DNA of 64,000 bases, taken from assembly GCA_023634235.1 (NCBI GenBank), contig JAMKCF010000002.1, positions 64,501 to 128,500 of the forward strand, given 5' to 3'. The notes beneath the pieces are model-generated. The model saw nothing but the letters and a program-made list of their open reading frames with translations, did not search any database and was not told where the DNA came from. Shown here one piece after another: positions 1 to 9,715 of the stretch. The translations under genes and the position numbers were made by a program. Origin of the DNA: Pisaster brevispinus. Its lineage: Eukaryota; Echinodermata; Asteroidea; Forcipulatida; Asteriidae. Numbering within the stretch: position 1 is the first letter of the stretch; every line of letters begins with the position of its first letter.

Positions 1-577
1 TACTCTGTTGAGCGCAAAAAAAAACGATAAAGGCGCACATTTTCCTTAAATTGCGCGGTTTGCCAATTTTGATGACGCAAACTACGGTATTTGCTCGCGT
101 AAACGGGGCAACTTGCGCATGAGGCGCACATGCTTCAGGAACAGATTTTAGCCCCAAGGGTTAAAGGGGTACCTGAGTAAGTTCGAAAAAGGTTTATGTT
201 GGATCTTAACTTCTGTCTGAGCTGGTATTTTTGCTCCAAAACTTGTGTAGGGAGTTTGGTTTACAGGGTATAACCATGGTTTAACACGAACTTCGAATTG
301 TCTGTGCCAAATACAGCGCACAAATACAATTTGCGAGCGCAAACTGAAACATGAAAAAAAAACCTCAATTTTTAATATTGCGCGAAAATTTTTAAAGCGT
401 ATTTTTGAAAATTGCGCTGAGCAGTCGTACTACACAGCTAGCTCAGTTTAACGTGCGATCAGTGTGCTGGGCTGGCTCTCTGTTTGCAATACAGCTGCTC
501 TACTAAAAACTAGTACTACTAGTACAGTACTACGCCTCTGCTAGCTACACTAGTTTTAGTCTAGTCTTTGGTACAAC
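1..577. other. Upstream flank and probable 5' region of the TRIM-RGG gene
   Basis: No coding frame is convincing here. The stretch is unusually rich in TTGCGC/GCGCAAA words (for example near 5-15, 50-57, 115-120, 335-345 and 380-390). The GCGCGAAA near 381-389 matches the known E2F core (TTTCGCGC on the other strand). No TATA box is evident close to the ATG at 578. The transcription start cannot be placed by eye. Confidence 0.4.
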
Positions 578-1975
578 ATGTCGTCCGCAGAGTTTGCTCT
601 TTCTTCTCATGTTGCCAGCCAACTGGAATGTGCAATTTGTATTGGGAAGTTGGTTCAGCCTAAACTTCTCACATGTGGGCACACCTTTTGTCGGGGATGT
701 CTGGAAGAATTGGTGGAGCCCGAGTCGTTTTACGCCCCTGCCATAAACGACAACGATCCTAGGATCGTCTGCCCCTTGTGTCGCAATGAGACCCAAGTTC
801 CATCAGAAGGAGTCGATGGGCTGACTACAAATTTTGCCTTGCAGAGCCTTGTGGAGTCATTAAACCTGACTACCGGTGAATTGGAAGAACCAGGAGATGA
901 AGAGGAGGAGAGCACTCCGAAATCAGGGGAAGTGGAGGATGGTGAGCTAACAATGTGTGAGTTGCACAAAGAAAAAATGAAATTCTACTGTTCTACTTGT
1001 GAGCTTCTGATTTGCCGTGACTGCACTGTGGTCGACCACCCAAGACCAGACCACAAGTGTACTAATCTTGATGAGGCATACACTTGGAGGCAGCAGATCA
1101 ACCAGAAGGAGTTACAGCTCGCCAAGGGGCTGATCAAGCTCACAAAGAAGTCCAGAGGGGTCCTTCTTGCCACTGTGGAGAATCTAAATGAACGATGTGA
1201 CCAGGTGATCAATGAGATAGAGGCATGCCGTCAGGAAGGGATGGAGATGCTCAACAGCAAAGATGCCCTTATCGAGGAGTATCAGTGTAGTCTTGAGGAG
1301 CACACTCAACACCTACGTGACCTAACCCAACATGCTAAAGGTACCACCAAGATCGACGTTCTGGATCAATCCAAAAGTCTCGTGGAAACTTTGTCAGCTT
1401 GTAGAGACAAGCGACATGTCATGCTCGACACTCCAAGCAAAGTGCAGTACCCTATGTTTGTCGGGGCAGAAGAGGAAATCCAAGGCTGGCCAAGACCTAG
1501 TGGTCCCAGAAAAGGACAAGCTAAGTCTAAAAATACAAAAATAAGTCAAGATAAAACAAGTGAAACAGAAACTAACAGTATGGAACACCCAAATCTCGCA
1601 TTGGGAAGTGTTAAAAAGGGGATCCCCCAAGCAATATACCCCCCTCTACCGCAGATTTATTTGCAACAATCATCAGTACCAGGCGGTGGAGTTTCTGGTG
1701 AGCCACAAAGAGGAGCAAGAGGAGGAAGGAGCTATAGAGGCTACAAAGGAGGTCAAGGTCACAGAGGTGAAAGTCAAGGCCTTGGGGGTCAAGGACAAAA
1801 GAGAGGTGGGGGTGGAGGTGGTCGTGGAGGTCGAGGTGGTGAAAATCAAAGAGGTCGGGGTGGGGGTCGAGGCGGTGAAAATCAAAGAGGTTGGGGTGGG
1901 GGTCGAGGTGGTGAAAATCAGAGAGGTCGGGGAGGACAAAGAGGGAATCGAGGTCGTGGCATTGGGCACCAGTAG
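578..1975 (+). CDS. TRIM-family RING/B-box/coiled-coil protein with RGG-repeat tail
   Basis: A single uninterrupted 465-residue frame starts at an ATG at 578 and stops at 1973-1975. An N-terminal C3HC4 RING finger is visible with ligands C18, C21, C33, H35, C38, C41, C65 and C68. A B-box 2 follows at about 127-161 (C127, H130, C138, C141, C146, C149, H154, H159). Residues about 165-285 look like a coiled coil. This RING/B-box/coiled-coil order is the TRIM signature, and family members are normally ubiquitin E3 ligases. An acidic linker (about 103-122) separates RING and B-box. The tail from about residue 370 is Gly/Arg-rich, with three copies of a 12-residue unit containing GGENQRG. RGG boxes usually bind RNA. 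No NHL or B30.2 domain is present, which is atypical. The domain call is secure; a role as an RNA-associated ubiquitin ligase is inference. Being intronless, it could be a retrocopy or one of the single-exon TRIM expansions seen in some invertebrates. Confidence 0.9.
   Translation: MSSAEFALSSHVASQLECAICIGKLVQPKLLTCGHTFCRGCLEELVEPESFYAPAINDNDPRIVCPLCRNETQVPSEGVDGLTTNFALQSLVESLNLTTGELEEPGDEEEESTPKSGEVEDGELTMCELHKEKMKFYCSTCELLICRDCTVVDHPRPDHKCTNLDEAYTWRQQINQKELQLAKGLIKLTKKSRGVLLATVENLNERCDQVINEIEACRQEGMEMLNSKDALIEEYQCSLEEHTQHLRDLTQHAKGTTKIDVLDQSKSLVETLSACRDKRHVMLDTPSKVQYPMFVGAEEEIQGWPRPSGPRKGQAKSKNTKISQDKTSETETNSMEHPNLALGSVKKGIPQAIYPPLPQIYLQQSSVPGGGVSGEPQRGARGGRSYRGYKGGQGHRGESQGLGGQGQKRGGGGGGRGGRGGENQRGRGGGRGGENQRGWGGGRGGENQRGRGGQRGNRGRGIGHQ
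1829..1940 (+). repeat. In-frame 36-bp minisatellite encoding RGG units
   Basis: The motif GAAAATCA recurs at 1841, 1877 and 1913, a strict 36-bp period equal to 12 codons. The unit encodes roughly G-G-E-N-Q-R-G-R-G-G-G-R, so unit gain or loss would change tail length without breaking the frame. Confidence 0.85.
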
Positions 1976-2188
1976 AATCACACAGATGATTTATTGATTC
2001 AACTTTTTTTATCAATCATCAGTTTTGTGTTTCTAAGACGATAAATATGTTAAGAAATGAGCTTTGTTGCACAAGTAACAAATTTATTTTATGAAACTTT
2101 GCAATAGATTTTCCTGAATTTCTGTGATGACCTGCATTTTACCACGTTCCAGTCATGTCAAACATGTCAAACATACAGCTTTACCAGT

Positions 2189-2245
2189 CCTGGGCCGAAT
2201 TGCAGAAAGCCTAGTGTAAGCAGGTCATTTTCTGCTTTACGGAGA
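2189..2245. mobile_element. Fragment of MITE family E (GGGCC-AATT end)
   Basis: The segment starting TGGGCCGAATTGCAGAAAGC resembles the left ends of the fuller copies at 38251 and 55270. Only one end is recognisable, so this is a truncated relic in the 3' flank of the TRIM gene. Confidence 0.35.
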
Positions 2246-2663
2246 CTTTAGAAGAATTTCTATTTCATATTAAACACTGCTAACCGTAAGCAAAGCAAAA
2301 ATGATGCAACATGCGAATCCATTGTGAACATGCACAACCGCTGTCAAATTTTCTCATTTTCAGACTTGAATTACACGTCAGGCCACAGAGGCAATTGCCT
2401 TTGTTGCCCTGTTCTTGGCCTTGGTGCCCCTGCAAAAGTTTCCCATAGACTTTAAGGTTTTCCAATAGAAGTGCCCTTTGCAATATTTGAAAATGGCCTT
2501 GCCCTCTCTAACATTCTAGGTGTACATATTTGTTGTTCAGCTATATAGTAAGCACAACAGTTTGCTGACCGGTAAACCGCTTTATATAATTGGTCCCTTG
2601 GCTTAGTCAGAACTTGTGTGCCATGCCAATGGTAAAGGTAACTAACATGGGAGCAATTGACCT

Positions 2664-2860
2664 TTAAAGGGAGGGTCATAGATTGGACTCCAAAAATTAA
2701 TGACCATAAAAACTTACTTGTTGAGAAGCACTGCAGCTGTTGATAATTTAAACTATTTTGAGAAAAGATTCCCTCTGAAGTAATATGGTTTGGTTGTTTT
2801 ATTACCCCAAAACATTTGAATCTGAAAAACGAATCATGCATTAATTGTTCTCAGATTTTT
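2664..2860. mobile_element. MITE family B, partial copy B1
   Basis: It begins at a TTAA followed by AGGGAGGGTCAT. It continues with a block containing AATGACCATAAAAACTTACT and CCCTCTGAAGTAATATGGTT, closely matching the copy at 33164-33553. The far end is not recognisable. Confidence 0.6.
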
Positions 2861-2994
2861 GAGGGATTGTGTCCGTTTGCAAATGCTACTGCCAGAGATG
2901 TGGTTAGAAACACTGATGGATTCAACATTCTTGTGAAAATACCATGACATTAGTTTGCAAATTTTTCAGCAAGTGGACATCATACTTGTAGTGT

Positions 2995-3150
2995 TAGCCA
3001 GAGGGGTGTCTGGGTGTCTTTCGGACACCCTGTTTTAAATTTAGACATCCTGTTTTAACTGTCATACATGTATGTATTTTAAGCGAACAATTTGGACACC
3101 CACTTTTTAAATTTCCAGCAAATTTGGACACCCTTTTACTAAATCCTGGC
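2995..3150. repeat. Short imperfect repeats of GGACACCC
   Basis: Several near-copies of a GGACACCC...TTTTAAAT block (about 3003, 3024, 3050, 3093 and 3124) lie within 150 bp. The array is degenerate, with no coding meaning seen. Confidence 0.45.
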
Positions 3151-3199
3151 TAAAACCTTTGTGGACACTATTTTTCAGCTGAAATGTTCACATCTATGT

Positions 3200-3890
3200 A
3201 TTTTTGCCGATATAAATCAGCATTACAATGACAAAATTTTTGTCAACGTAATGCTGATTAAAACCAATCGATGACCCTACCAGCACTCCCTCCAAGCCAT
3301 CATGAAAACTTATGTGCAACATATCAATGATGTACTTTGGAGCGAGGTCATTAAGGGTCTTGAATGTCAATAAAATAGTTTTGAATTGAATACGATATAA
3401 TAGTGAATAGGCAGTCAATGTAACTGATGGAGTAAGGGAATAACATGGCTCCATCTTGGTGTACCACATACAAGCCAAGCAGCGGCATTTTGAACTTTTT
3501 GCAGTCTAGATAATTGTGAATTCGGTAGACCATAAAATAAACTATTGCAGTAATCAAGACGGACATTTAAAAAGCGTGAACCAAAACAATAAACTCCTGT
3601 CTAGAAAAATATTTCCTTATTTTTCTGTTATTATGAATATGATAAAATGCAGTGGAACAAGTTTTTGTAATTTGCTTGTTCATAGTGAATTTTGGGTCCA
3701 ACCAGCAGCCTAAGTTGCATACTTTTAATGACGGTGAAATAACACAATCACCCGCTCTTAAATCTGATATTGTTAATTTAGATAATTGAAACTGACTACC
3801 AATAATAATAAATTAAGTTTTGGCACCGTTTATCAAAAGCTTATCTTCCACCATCCATTGACGTATCCCTTATACAAATTTTCATGGCTG
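3200..3890 (-). pseudogene. Decayed L2/CR1-like LINE reverse-transcriptase 3' end
   Basis: Translated from about 3890 down to 3200 and allowing frame changes, the - strand gives a typical non-LTR retrotransposon RT C-terminus. In order it shows a QWM...KLLINGAKT block, FIIIGS...QLSKL, NLGCWLDPKFTMN, ITKTCSTAFYHIHNNRKIRK, then SRQEF...LVHAF. After a frame change come RLDYCNSLFYGLP, LSRLQKVQNAAAWLVCGTPR, a stop in the LLHQLH region, and in another frame RIQFKTILLTFKTLNDLAPKY. This motif order is characteristic of L2/CR1/Jockey-like LINEs. At least one in-frame stop after KT, one frameshift near 3570 and further stops near 3410 show it is dead. The 5' part is missing, as is usual for LINE insertions. 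Clade assignment within the LINEs is tentative. Confidence 0.8.
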
Positions 3891-4339
3891 CCAGAGCCTG
3901 CTCTTGGCATGTTGGTCTACAGAACTACATGGTTCAAAAGATATGTACAGTTGGGTGTCAACAGCATAGCATTGAGTGTTACTCTTAGGGAGATGCTGCT
4001 CTACTATATCAAACAATTTGGATGAGTATGCTAAAAAGCAATACTTTTAAAAACTTCATTTAATATGCTCAAATAATAACTGAACACAATTAATCAAAGA
4101 TGAATGGTCAAATTACATGTAGTTTGAGTGATTTCGTCCATGTTGATATTTAATAAATATCTTTGATAAATACTCCAAAGTCCAAAATGTACAGTATACA
4201 ATCAGTACGTGTGTGCATAGTGTGACGTAATTTGCCTGAGGTTTACAGTTAAGCTTACCTGCAGAAGTTTGCTTTTCAGCTGTAATGAAATTTAGTATAT
4301 CTTTTATTTTGGGAAAGTTTTATTGTAACCAATGTAAAT

Positions 4340-4640
4340 GGGTCATGTACTATAAATACCTGTCCCCCAAAAAAAAAAAAAACACACAAACAAACAATAA
4401 ATAGTAGTAAATTAAAATTTATTTTTAAAAAAAATTACAATTAAATGTTTACAAAATATATTTTCCTTTGATTTATATCTTTAAAAAGAAAACTTTTCTT
4501 GGTTTTTTAAGAAGTAACTTTTTGAGAAGTAAAAAGAAGTTGAAAAAATAGTACACCCATGATATTCTTCCCAAATAAGTCAAATTTTTTATTTCTATTT
4601 ACTCAAAGAAAAATCAGCAAAATCTTTTATTTAAAAAAGT
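4340..4640. other. AT-rich intergenic stretch
   Basis: A poly-A run sits near 4370-4382, followed by A/T-rich DNA. I see no gene or recognisable repeat. Confidence 0.5.
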
Positions 4641-4649
4641 GCATGAATG

Positions 4650-4962
4650 AAAGGGACACGTTGCCTTCGGATTGGGTGTTTGCGACTATGAAATTAATAT
4701 GGTTGGAAAGATGTTTTAGAAGTAAAATATGATTCACACAATCATTCTTTAAAAATTGTGTCGCTTTCTCTTCACTTCGTGAACTAACACGGTACGCCAT
4801 TTTGTGGAGTAAAAATGTTGGTTCTCAAACAATTTTGAGGTATTTATGTGGATCTTGTTTATTCTTCTTAATTAAAACATCTTTCTAACCATGTTCATTT
4901 CATAACAAACACTATTTATAGCACAATAAAGCAATCAATCCGAAGGCAATGTGTCCCTTTAA
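4650..4962. mobile_element. MITE family A, copy A1
   Basis: The left end AAGGGACACGTTGCCTTCGG is mirrored at the right end by CCGAAGGCAATGTGTCCCTT, forming terminal inverted repeats of about 25 bp around a 310-bp AT-rich body with no coding capacity. The right end abuts TTAA; the left-hand TTAA has decayed. A second copy lies at 6910-7122. Confidence 0.85.
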
Positions 4963-5079
4963 GTGTGGCATTATTTGCCTCTGGTCTGCAGTAGAAGTAG
5001 ATGTGTACTTTTCAGCTACAATAAAGAATGTACTTTGTTTTGGAAAAAAGTAAAAGTAGGCCTATGTCATTGCCTTTTA

Positions 5080-5692
5080 TTTGTATTGTATTGCAACCAT
5101 AGTTGTGGCTTCATGCATGTTGTAGTGTTACAACCATGGTTGTGGCTTCATGCATGTTGTTGTATTGCAACCATGGTTGTGGCTTCATGCATGTTGTAGA
5201 ATTACAACCATGGTTGTGGCTTCATGCATGCTGTAGTGTTACAACCATGGTTGAGGCTTCATGCATGTTGTAGCGTTACAACCATGGTTGTGGCTTCATG
5301 CATGTTGTAGTGTTACAACCATGGTTGTGGCTTCATGCATGTTGTTGTATTGCAACCATAGTTGTGGCTTCATGCATGCTGTAGAATTACAACCATGGTT
5401 GTGGCTTCATGCATGCTGTAGTGTTACAACCATGGTTGTGGCTTCATGCATGTTGTAGAATTACAACCATGGTTGTGGCTTCATGCATGCTGTAGTGTTA
5501 CAACCATGGTTGAGGCTTCATGCATGTTGTAGCGTTACAACCATGGTTTTGGCTTCATGCATTCTGTAGTGTTACAACCATGGTTTGGGCTTCATACATA
5601 TTGTAGTGTTACAACCATGGTTCGGGCTTCATACATATTGTAGTGTTACATCCATGGTTGAGGCTTCCTATATGTTGTAGTGTTGTAATGTT
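5080..5692. repeat. 37-bp minisatellite array, 16 units
   Basis: AACCATGGTT-type cores recur every 37 bp from 5095 to about 5650, giving 16 consecutive units without phase slippage. Each unit carries two palindromes, AACCATGGTT and TGCATGCA or a variant. Units at the right edge (after 5580) are more diverged. Open frames across the array exist only because the unit lacks stops. Confidence 0.95.
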
Positions 5693-5699
5693 GTAATGC

Positions 5700-6420
5700 T
5701 GAAATCTTATCCATTTGTTTTGTTCATTGAAACTTGTTTAAACATTAATCTTTACACTTTGAAGATTTTGTAATATTTCACTTAGTTGATTCATGAAGTT
5801 GTGACCTTGATATGACTTTGTCACCTTTGTCACATTTAATTGTAAATTTGTGTTCCTAAACTAAGTCAAAGAGAATAGAACCAAAAATGATATCTACTGA
5901 ACTCTATATGTACTTTGTGCTTGTAAGATCCCATATATCTCAAAAACATTATTGAAATATAATTTAAAACTTTCACAAAATTTCTCTTTAGAATTGCTAT
6001 TTACAGTTTTGCTGATATTTAAATACTTACTTTGATGTGTACACAAATTGAATTAAATTCATTTAGATGTTACATTAATTAAATGAAAAAGCTGGTTGTC
6101 TGTGTTTATGTTGTCAGAATTACTTGGAGCATGGAAGAAGCATTCCTCTATGATTCAAGGTAGTGTTTAATCTAAACGTTTACCCCATGGCTAGCCAGGA
6201 CCAGTTTCAATGCCTCAGTTGTCCGGTAGCTTCAACACTGTTCAATTTAACAAGTGTTGAACTCTGTCAGGAGGGTGTACAGTTTACACCTACAATTTAC
6301 ACCTCCAATATTTTGTGAGGTATGAAGATAAACCAATATCATTATGGTTGTGATTCTAGTGCGCATGTGTACAGTACAGTCTGATGATCTTAATTGCAAT
6401 CAATCCAATTAACCCTCACC
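5700..6420. other. Spacer between two patches of the 37-bp repeat
   Basis: AT-rich DNA with no recognised gene or transposon. Confidence 0.5.
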
Positions 6421-6424
6421 TGTT

Positions 6425-6592
6425 GATCTGAACTCTGACACCTACTCCCCCCTATCCCGAACCCCTATCCTCGCAGTCCAATCGAACTTCCCTATTCCAA
6501 CTCCCATCCACTACCCTCACAGTCAACCCTACCCCCTTTCAACCCCTACCTAGAAACTCCTTTCCTACCATTACACCCCTATGCCCCATGGT
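6425..6592. repeat. Strand-asymmetric C-rich low-complexity tract
   Basis: The + strand is rich in C, T and A with very little G, made of loose CCTA/CCCTATCC-like words. It immediately precedes the second patch of 37-bp repeats. A similar tract occurs at 49840-50120. Confidence 0.6.
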
Positions 6593-6800
6593 TGGGGCTT
6601 CATATATGTTGTGGTGCTGTAACCATGGTTGCTGCTTCATTCATGTTGTAGTGTTACAACCACAGTTGTGGCTTCATACCTGTTGTAGTGTTACAACCAC
6701 GGTTGTGGCGTCATGCATGATGTAGTGTTACAACCATGGTTGTGGCTTCATACGTTGTAGTGTAATGGCTGTGGCTTCATACATGTTGTAATATTAAAGG
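6585..6800. repeat. Second patch of the 37-bp minisatellite, about 6 diverged units
   Basis: Units of the TGTAGTGTTACAACCATGG-type reappear with more substitutions and some deletions, about 900 bp from the main array. This suggests an older or separately seeded patch. Confidence 0.85.
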
Positions 6801-6909
6801 GGCTGTGTCGTCATGATTATAGTTTGCTTGTGGCTGGACTTGAAAACATGAAACTCTCACCAAGTTACTACACGCGCCCCCGTTAACTGTGACATCACAA
6901 ATAAAAGCT

Positions 6910-7122
6910 TTAAAGGGACACGTTGCCTTTGATTGGGTGATTTGGGCTAAAAAAAGGCATTTGTTATGAAATGAAAATGGTTGGAAAGGTGTTTTAAAAG
7001 TGAAATATAATCATCAAAACAAGCATGCCTCGAAACTGTGTTGTTTTCCATCTACTACGTAAACTAACACGGTCCGCCCATTTGTGGAGTCAAAAATCCA
7101 AGGCAGCAACGTGTCACTTTAA
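6910..7122. mobile_element. MITE family A, copy A2
   Basis: TTAA then AGGGACACGTTGCCTTTG at the left is matched by CCAAGGCAGCAACGTGTCACT then TTAA at the right (7119-7122). The copy is 213 bp, shorter than A1. TTAA at both edges fits a piggyBac-type target duplication, which is established for that superfamily; the assignment here is inference. Confidence 0.85.
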
Positions 7123-7123
7123 A

Positions 7124-7550
7124 GGCAGCCTCGTTACCATGGGCAGTGCGCCGTATTGATACCTCGTCACTAACCCCTGGTAGGGGTGTGCTGATCGAAA
7201 AACAACGCTGATTGGCTCCTAAAAGTAACTACTTTGCATGCACCATTGTAAAAACTTTTGAGCTTGTATGGCGCTTGTAGAACGCTTAGTTTTCGCATGT
7301 CAAATGCAAGTATTTTGAAGTGATTTTATTTCAAGACAGTTTTTATACTGTCACCCTAAACTGCGTACAGTTAGACATTATATCACAAGATCAAAGAAAT
7401 GAGAGGGGACCAGTCGTTCTTTGACCTAATGCCTCTTTTGCGGGTTACCATACTTGAGCAGTCGCATAGAGTGGATCGGCCATAGGCCTAATTAAAATAT
7501 GTGCCATATTTTGGCACTATTTAATGAGGGGTTATGTCTGGCCACAGACT
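7124..7550 (+). repeat. Dispersed repeat G, copy 1
   Basis: It begins GGCAGCCTCGTTACCATGGG and shares ordered blocks with the copy at 7808-8240: CTAACCCCTGGTAGGG, GCTGATTG, CTTTGCATG, TCACCCTAAACTGC, ACAGTTAGAC, GAGAGGG, CTAATTAAAATAT. The two are direct, diverged copies of about 430 bp. No coding frame or terminal inverted repeat was seen. Confidence 0.8.
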
Positions 7551-7807
7551 CGCTGTGATCACCACAAGTAACCGGAAGCAGAGGTCAAGTTTAATTATCG
7601 GGTTTTCTTCGTTTTGTTGTTGATTTGATTTTACTTTTAGATTTTTTTTTTCACTTGGTATTACATTCCCAACAACATATAAAATTCACAGTTGTAAACT
7701 AGGTTAAACTTGAATAATTGACAAAACAAAATCTTGCCCACTTAAACCGTGTGAAATGAATGCGAGGTCAATGGTACATCCGGTCAGGCTGGTAACTGAC
7801 GTTATTT

Positions 7808-8240
7808 ATGCAGCCTCGCTACCGTGGGCAGCGCGCTGTATCAATACCTCTAGTTGCTAACCCCTGGTAGGGAAACACTGAAAAATGCTGATTGACTAAC
7901 CAAAATATACTGCTTTGCATGAACACTTGTTAAAAACATTCGAGCGCTTGTAGGGCGCTTGTCGGGCGCTTAATATCGCACGTGTAAAAATGCACGTATT
8001 TTGACGCAATACATTTCAAATGAATCATGTTTTTACATGGTCACCCTAAACTGCATACAGTTAGACGTATCAGAAGATCGAAAAAGAACTGAGAGGGGCC
8101 AGTTTCTCCATGGCTTGATGCATCTTTGACAGCGCGCTCTGTGAAGTCTCCAACACAGAATGGATCAACCACAGGACTAATTAAAATATCCAATATATTT
8201 GGATATTTTTAAGTCACACTTCCAGGGGTTACAATCGAGC
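7808..8240 (+). repeat. Dispersed repeat G, copy 2
   Basis: This is a direct repeat of 7124-7550, starting at GCAGCCTCGCTACCGTGGG and ending in the block after CTAATTAAAATAT. About 260 bp of unrelated DNA lies between the two copies. Confidence 0.8.
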
Positions 8241-8672
8241 AAGGCATTCTGGGAAAAAAACAAAATGGCGCGTCGAGATCGTACACTACTGGGAACGAGG
8301 TTGTTATTTACGAGCCTCGAAGTGTGACCTCAGATGTTCTGGCTGTTTACTACACTGATCTAATAGAGATCAGTGGTCTACTACCGCACTTTCGACAGGG
8401 CGCCCCCTGTCATTTCTGCTCCTCGATGCAGGGTGAATAATAAATGAGCTTGCTTTATAAAGTTGATGGCTGGAAGACGCGCTCGCTCTAAATAGTGTAA
8501 ACTCCGTTTCGTAAAGTATCACTAAGAAGTTTTTTTAAATGCTTCTTTTTACACTGGTCGGCAAACAAATCATGTGCCTGTTTGTAAAAGCTGTGTCTGT
8601 CCAGAAGGCCCTCGTAAATAGCTGATCCAGGGACATCTGTGTGTCGTTCCCAACCAACTCGCTGCGAAAAAG
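8241..8672 (+). promoter_or_regulatory. Candidate promoter and non-coding first exon
   Basis: GCATTCTGGGAA at 8244-8255 matches the core of the ZNF143/SBS promoter element. AAAATGGCG at 8262-8270 matches the YY1 core. Both are known from TATA-less vertebrate promoters. A strong splice donor, AG/GTAAGC, sits at 8672/8673. An ATG inside the YY1 core opens only 20 codons. Together these could be a transcription start and 5' UTR exon of a + strand gene whose coding exons I cannot find. Each motif alone could be chance. Confidence 0.25.
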
Positions 8673-9150
8673 GTAAGCCATTTTATCCATGAGTTTTGAT
8701 ATTAGACAAAATTATAATACTCTCTTTTTGTCTCAACAAACTCCAATTCCCCCTCCAAACTCCTCTCTTTCATTGCCCCCCCCCCCCAAACCTTGAACCC
8801 GTATGATCCGAATCTCCGTATGATTTTTCTGCACGCATATTCTTGATGTGTCTGTCATTTATTATGTGGCATTATTTTGATTTTACCGAACTACGTGTTT
8901 TTTGATGGCTTTTTTAAGGGTTAGACTGGGTTCGCAGAAACTTTTCGTGCTCTGAACTCTAAACAAATCAATGAATATGACACTGTTTTCTTGTGTTGAA
9001 ATTAGACGACCACGTGCCTATGCATCCTTCCCCGGAGATTTAGATGCCCTGCACGGGGGTTGTGGAGAAGTGTCGTCTGATAACGCCCTCTGTTGACCCA
9101 CCTTCCTCCAGCCCATGTATTTACCGAACGGGACAAACAAACACACCGGG
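8673..9150. other. Intergenic or intronic DNA
   Basis: Contains a 12-bp C run at 8776-8787 and otherwise nothing recognised. Confidence 0.4.
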
Positions 9151-9157
9151 GGAAAGC

Positions 9158-9272
9158 TAGACTTGGTTCCAAGTCTGCGATCGTGGCTTTTACTCTACCC
9201 GATAGCCAATACATTATTCCCTGAAATAGCGCCCTCTTGTAGCTACGTCATTAGCCTACGATCACAGACTTG
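9158..9272 (+). mobile_element. Fold-back element family F, copy F1
   Basis: Ends are TTCCAAGTCTGCGATCG (9167-9183) and CGATCACAGACTTGGGA (inverted, near 9249-9265). The roughly 110-bp element has no coding capacity. The left end is itself a near-palindrome (AGACTTGGTTCCAAGTCT). Confidence 0.6.
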
Positions 9273-9715
9273 GGACCATTGTTCAACGGTTTGTACACAC
9301 CCTATGGCGAATTAGTCCAAAAGTGGACGGAACAATCTGATTGGTCGGAATCGCAAAAACCTTTGATAACATGAATATTCAAACAAAACCATCTACGAGA
9401 TAGGTTGTGAGCTCGTCCATTTAAGCTGTAAGGTGCAACTGTTATCGCGGAGTAGGAATCATGTATTTTGTCATGTGTTCTTTACTACATTAAGATCTCA
9501 CTAAACTTATCTATGTATTTTAAAAACTGTCTACGTACCAAGGACTTTACAAATTTAATATCGAATGAACATAAAGCAACAATTTTAAGCAAGTTCAGCC
9601 TGTTAGTAATAGACGCTGCCAGTAATGTTTTTGCCGTCTCCTGATTGGCCAGCTCCCTGGCGTACGCTTGATTGTTTACATTTATCTTTGAATACATGAA
9701 TATACATCAACGCAA

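Noticed and set aside
1560..2015. 145-codon + strand frame and 134-codon - strand frame over the RGG region
   Set aside because: They are shadows of the TRIM C-terminal repeats; composition is dictated by the GGN-rich coding strand.
4963..5458. Open frames through the 37-bp array (repeated HACC/LWLHACC-type peptide)
   Set aside because: The 37-bp unit shifts frame at each copy and happens to lack stops; no start context or homologues expected.
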